Source: Sipunculus nudus (taxonomy: Eukaryota; Annelida; Sipuncula; Golfingiida; Sipunculidae). Taken from it: 64,000 nt of DNA. Shown here one piece after another: positions 59,150-64,000 of the stretch (positions are counted from its first letter, which is position 1; every line of letters begins with the position of its first letter). The stretch spans positions 484,001 to 548,000 of the forward strand of contig CM049320.1 of assembly GCA_026874595.1 (NCBI GenBank), given 5' to 3'. The notes below the pieces were generated by a model. That model ran no database searches and had not been told where the DNA came from. It saw only the letters and a program-made list of their open reading frames with translations. A program made the position numbers and the translations under genes.

Positions 59150-60860
59150 CGACACGAATGCCCCCACCTTGGGCAAATTAGAAACATTTGTAAAATTTGG
59201 AAAATTTTTCAAGCTCAGGAGGTGTCGTATGGTCAAAAGTAGGTCAACAAGGGCAAAATGCAAACTCGATCTGTAACGGGTCATTATCAAGCAACACACC
59301 AAAAATCATGCCAGTATATGCAGGCATTGTGAAAAAAAGTCCATACATGTGCATTTTCCATAAAAATTTCTGTCTTTCATGAAATTTTCTATGTTTAGGA
59401 GCCATAAAACAATCAAAAGTAGGTCAACCGGGATGAAATGCAAACTCGATCTGTAACTGTCATTATCTGCCCACACAAAAAAAATCAGGGTGGTATCTGC
59501 AGGCATTGAGGAAAAAAGTCAGTACATATGCATTTGTTATGAAAATTTATATTTTTCATGAAACTTTCTATGTTCAGGAGCAGTCAAATGGTCAAAGGTA
59601 GGTCAACTGAGACAAAACAAGAACTCTGTAACTGGTCATTATCTGCCTACCCACCAAAAATCAGGCCTGTATCTGCAGGCACTGCGAAAAAAAGTCCAGA
59701 CATGTGCACCTTTTTATGAAATTTTCTATGTTAGAGCACCGTCAAACGGTCAAAAATAGGTCAACTGGGACAAAACGTGAATTTGATCTGTAACTCGTCA
59801 TTATCTGCCCACACACCAAAACTCAGGCCAATATCTGCAGGTACTGTGAAGAAAAGTCTGTACAAGTGTATTTGTCATGAAAATATATATTTTACATGAA
59901 ATTTTCTATGTTCAGGAGCCGTAAAACAGTCAAAAGTAGGTCAACCGGGACGAAATGCGAACTCCATCTGAAACTGGTCAATATCTGCCGACACACCAAA
60001 AATCAGGCCAATATCTGCAGGCATTGCGAAAAAAAGTCTGTACATGTGTATTTGTCATGAAATTTCATATTTTTCATGAAATTTTCTATGTTCAGGAGCC
60101 GTAAAACGGTCAAAAGTTGGTCAACTTGGAAGAAACGCGAACTCGATCTGTAACTGGTCTATATCTGCCCACACACCAAAAATTAGGCCAATATCTGCAG
60201 GCATTGCGAAAAAAAGTCCGTACATGTGTATCTGTCATGAATATTTCTATTTTTCATGAAAATTTCTAAGTTTAGGAGCCGTAAAACGGTCAAAAGTGGG
60301 TCAACCGAGACAAAACGCAAACTCGATCTGTAACTGGTCTATATCTGTCCACACACCAAAAATCAAGCCAATATCTGCAGGCACTGCGAAAAAAAGTCCG
60401 TACATGTGTATTTGTCATGAAATTTCATATTTTTCATGTAATTTTCTATGTTCAGGAGCTCTAAAATGGTCAAAAGTAGGTCAACCAGGACGAAACGCAA
60501 ACTCCATCTGTAACTGGTCTATATCTGCTCACACACCAAAAATCAGGCCAATATCTGCAGGCATTGTGAAAAAAAGTCCGTACATGTGTATCTGTCATTG
60601 AATATTTCTATTTTTCATGAAATTTTCTAAGTTTAGGAGCCGTAAAACGGTCAAAAGTAGGTCAACCAGGACGAAACGCGAACTCAATCTGTAACTGGTC
60701 TATATCTGCAGACACACCAAAAATCAGGCCAATATCTGCAGGCATTGCGAAAAAAAGTCCGTACAATTGTTTGATTTCGGAATGACGGAAGAACGGAAGG
60801 ACGGAATGACGGACATGGGTAAAACTATATGCCCCGGCCACTTTGTGGCGGGGGCATAAA
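59150..60860 (+). mobile_element. element with about nine 180-bp units
   Basis: It starts with GTGTCG-GAA-CGACAC, a small hairpin, then AATGCCCCC. It ends GCCCCGGCCACTTTGTGGCG-GGGGCATAAAA, also hairpin-forming. Between are units of about 180 bp (AGGAGCCGTAAAACGGTCAA, ATATCTGCAGGCATTGCGAA) at about 59214, 59396, 59575, 59735, 59914, 60093, 60275, 60455 and 60637. No protein. The layout (terminal hairpins with a central tandem array) fits non-autonomous Helitron-like elements of bivalves, by inference. Confidence 0.65.
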
Positions 60861-60950
60861 AAACATAAGCTGAATCCCACAACATTTGATATGTGACAGA
60901 TAACTGCATAAAATCTGGGGATGGTAGCTCCTGCAATACCTGCGAAATTA

Positions 60951-63869
60951 TCCCTTACAAAAATGGAAAGTACTCACATATATGTGCCTTATAATTCCCT
61001 TATAAGGGCCTTATATGTCCCTTATAAGGGACATATATTTCCCATATAAATGCTATGTATTTGAGTTATATGTATATTGCAGCTCTATGTTTAGTCAGGC
61101 ATTGTTATATGTGAGTTATAAGGGAGTTGTATGTTTGTTATATGTCAGTTATAAGGGAGTTGCACATGAGGCCATTCTGTACATTTCATCTATATGTGAC
61201 TTGCATGGGAGATATAAGGGAGGTGAACGTGAAGGGGTTCTGTATATGTCAGTTATATGTGAGTTATAAGTTTATATACTGTGAGCTCACTGTTCTACAA
61301 GATAGGACTTGGACATTTTCCAAGGGAACACAAATGCTGCAAAAACTTCTAAGCTCCATTATGGTTTTAAGAAAATGAATTATAATTGAATATTAAATAC
61401 TGAAGAAGTATGTTAAAATGGGTATCAAAATAACCAGCTTCCTCAGAACTTTATGTATATTAGAAAAGTAATACTTCAAATAATTTTTTTTCATCTGATT
61501 TATACATTAAGATGTGTAAACTATAGTAATCATGCATGCAGTAAAACATCATTTACTCAAAACACAATACAAAAAAATAATTTGACTATATTTCACATTG
61601 GTTATAATTTGTGCCCTTGATAAATATAAGAAAAAATAATTCTTTTGGAATGTAGTGTATATACATGTACTTCAGCATTTAATTGCAATGGATAACTACT
61701 ACATAAATAAAGGACAAAGGGTATTGATGTAGTGTGCCACTGACCAATTGTGGGAATACATAGGCATTAACCTAATATCATATTGGTTTAAGAAACAGCT
61801 CAACATCCACACATTCCAGCTGTAAAATATTGCCATTGAAAATCAACAGCATTGATTAAAGCATAGGTACTTAAAAAAATAAGTATCTGCTTTCTTATTG
61901 TGACAATAACCAGCATTCTAATAAGTAAATTTCACAAGGATATGTAACAAACCCCCCCCCCCCCCCAGCAGACAAGTTTGCTGTACAAGCACTCTCTACA
62001 ATAGACCTTTGACCTTACTGTACCATGCCCTGGAATAGTGGTGACGTCACATGAATACTGTACAGGCTGTGCACAACAAAGGCATGCAGAGTCAGCTTAC
62101 ATCTGAATGATAACAGAATGGTAACCGTTAAGGGAGTACACACTTTGAAGAGAAGTCCTTTGTCAAGCTGCTCAAGCAGAATGGGAATGTATGGCTGAGA
62201 AATGTCTCATTGGTAAGTAATGTTGCATTATTTAAGTTATTTTTGCATAGTAAACCAGTGATTGCATAAAGATGACTTCACCTATCTTGGTTTGCCCTAC
62301 AAAAACCAAATTTGAGTGTTTCAAGATAACATTTCCTATAAATTTTGGTGGCCCATTTTTACAAAATACCACATTTTTGACAAAAAGCTGATGCTGTTGC
62401 CCCTATATAGTGACAATGTGCATGTTCTATGCACCAACAGGAAGTTAAGAACATATCTTTTTCAGTGGTGCTATTTGCAATAGGGTGTGGAAAAATCAAG
62501 AGTCAGCAGCAGGCCCAAAAGTTACATATTGATGTAATTTCTGAATGTCCCCTACCTGTGAAGGGATGATCAGTTAACCTACATAAAGCTTAATCACCAC
62601 ACAAATGCTATGAGTACCACATACTACCATTTTATTTGTTGAACCTGTGGCTATTGACCATGTTATTATTTAGCTGAACTTTGGGTCATGAAAAGAAAAA
62701 GCTGCTACAAGGTAATGATGTTCATTTTCATTTTCCAAATTGACTTGAATTTTTCTGTCTTGCTAGAGTGCCCAAAAGTTATAATATGGTTAAAAATTGT
62801 TAATTAAACAATGTTCATAAGTTTTTCTTTCAGGCAAAGTAAACATTAAACACTGTTGATCATTGCTGAATTTACAGCCACTGTCTCAATTTTGGTGAAT
62901 GCTTTGTTTTATAAAATTGAAGAGAGGTTTGTTGTACTCAACCAAAACATTTCAACTAATCAAATATTTTTTTACTATTGGAGTCTATCACACAAAAGCT
63001 CCTAAATTAAGCTTTAATTTGGTTATATGACTATATGTGTATACTTAGACTGGTAAAATTTGTTTTTGCAGGTCAAACAGGAGGGGACAGAAAAGGATTT
63101 AGAGTGTGGCAAGGGTCTATATTTCCTTCCAGCCTTCAATCCCTAAAATGACAACACTCAAATCTGACTGAACCAGGGAGTTTTAAAAATCTTATGAAAA
63201 TATTATTTTCAGTTTACAAATGTGTAAATAAACATTAATTTTGGCTGTTGTATTTTCTTACTTTTATATTTCATGTGTTTGCGTCCATTTGACTGTATGA
63301 AGTTGATGACCCCCAGTGTGACTGCAGGCCAGCATTGATTTCCAGGAATTGCACAGTGCAGTAAGCTCACCACACACACACAAACCTTAATTATTATCAT
63401 CTACCAAAATTCTTGTGAAATAGAGAAAAGAGTAAACACCTTTCAAAACAAAACATACAACAGACAGCAACTGAGCTATTGACAAACAGCACAGAAGGTG
63501 CATACACTGGACTTATGAGTTACATGTCATTTATAAGGGACATATATGGCACTAATAAGTCCCATATATGTCACATATATGGGAGTTATAGGGCACATAT
63601 ATGTGAGTTATAAGGCACATATATGGGACATATATGGGAGCTATAAGGGACCTATATGTGGAAGCCTTATAGGTGACATATAAGGCCCATATATGTGACA
63701 TATAAGGCTCCTACCTAATTTGCATATAAAATCCATATACCAGACATATATGTGACATATATGGGAGTTATAAGGTTGGATATAAGGGACATATATGGCA
63801 CATATATGTGCCTTATATGTGCCATATAACTTTCACATATATGGCACTTATAAAAATTTTCGGTAAGGG
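60951..63869. mobile_element. 2.9-kb inverted-repeat element with CATATATG/CCTTATAAGG subterminal arrays
   Basis: The left edge TCCCTTACAAAAAT and the reverse complement of the right edge, TCCCTTACCGAAAATTTTTA, are similar. Inside both ends are arrays of short motifs such as GACATATATGG and TTATAAGGGA (60985-61270 and 63510-63850). The 2.2-kb interior has no long open frame. No clear target duplication was found, so edges are tentative. Confidence 0.5.
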
Positions 63870-64000
63870 ATGGGTTGATATTCTGATGACCAATGACCCC
63901 CGTACAAAAAATGGTCAATGCAGGTGGCGCCACCAATACCTGAATTTCATATATGACTCATGTGACCAACACTGGCATAAAATTTGGTGATGATAGCTCT
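63870..64000. repeat. dispersed repeat fragment at right edge
   Basis: GTCAATGCAGGTGGCGCCAC and the following ATGACTCATGTGACCAACA match the family at 32680 and 58850. It runs off the window. Confidence 0.5.

Noticed and set aside
52063-64000. Search for earlier castor exons
   Set aside because: No minus-strand frame there had castor-like sequence with suitable splice sites and phase 1 exit.

Overview
The window is eukaryotic, animal and intron-rich. Its one clear host gene encodes a castor-type (CASZ1) zinc-finger transcription factor. The repeat content (long minisatellites, families ending in hairpins, the palindrome GGTGGCGCCACC, poly-substituted GACGGACGGAC tails) resembles lophotrochozoan genomes, most likely a bivalve mollusc. 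That assignment is an inference from repeat style.

Layout. 1-6.8 kb is a 32/64-bp satellite with an 1830-bp higher-order period. 8.5-12.7 kb is a decayed, 5'-truncated non-LTR retrotransposon (minus strand) with a 19-bp target-site duplication. A 57-bp piece of the satellite sits at its 5' junction. 13-21 kb is non-coding: a type I hammerhead ribozyme motif in a (TA)n-rich stretch (13861-13908), several minisatellites, and a 650-bp TTAA-flanked MITE inserted in one of them.

21.2-52.1 kb, minus strand, is the 3' part of the castor gene. I could join ten exons with consistent splice phases: 51915-52062, 50867-50954, 49523-49687, 48322-48538, 47690-47827, 45834-46085, 36173-36518, 35470-35592, 27464-27581 and 21189-23549 (stop). 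They encode about 1317 residues with twelve castor-type fingers. The first six fingers are each split by an intron. Earlier exons lie beyond the right edge.

The most unusual signal is inside this gene. At exons 2, 7, 8 and 9 the neighbouring intron carries a minisatellite whose unit is a copy of the exon end plus the 5' splice site. Exon 5 has a single diverged copy of the same kind. Exon 6 has the mirror image at its 3' splice site, and intron 3 is almost wholly minisatellite. The gene therefore carries well over a hundred copies of donor-like junctions beside the real ones.

24-64 kb also holds repeated transposable elements: a family of about 2.6 kb ending in a 12-bp-stem hairpin (at least four copies, all in one orientation), an element with five 280-bp units nested in one copy, a retrotransposon 3' fragment nested in another, a TAA-flanked MITE, an element with about nine 180-bp units, and a 2.9-kb inverted-repeat element near the right edge. 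No tRNA, rRNA or CRISPR locus was seen.
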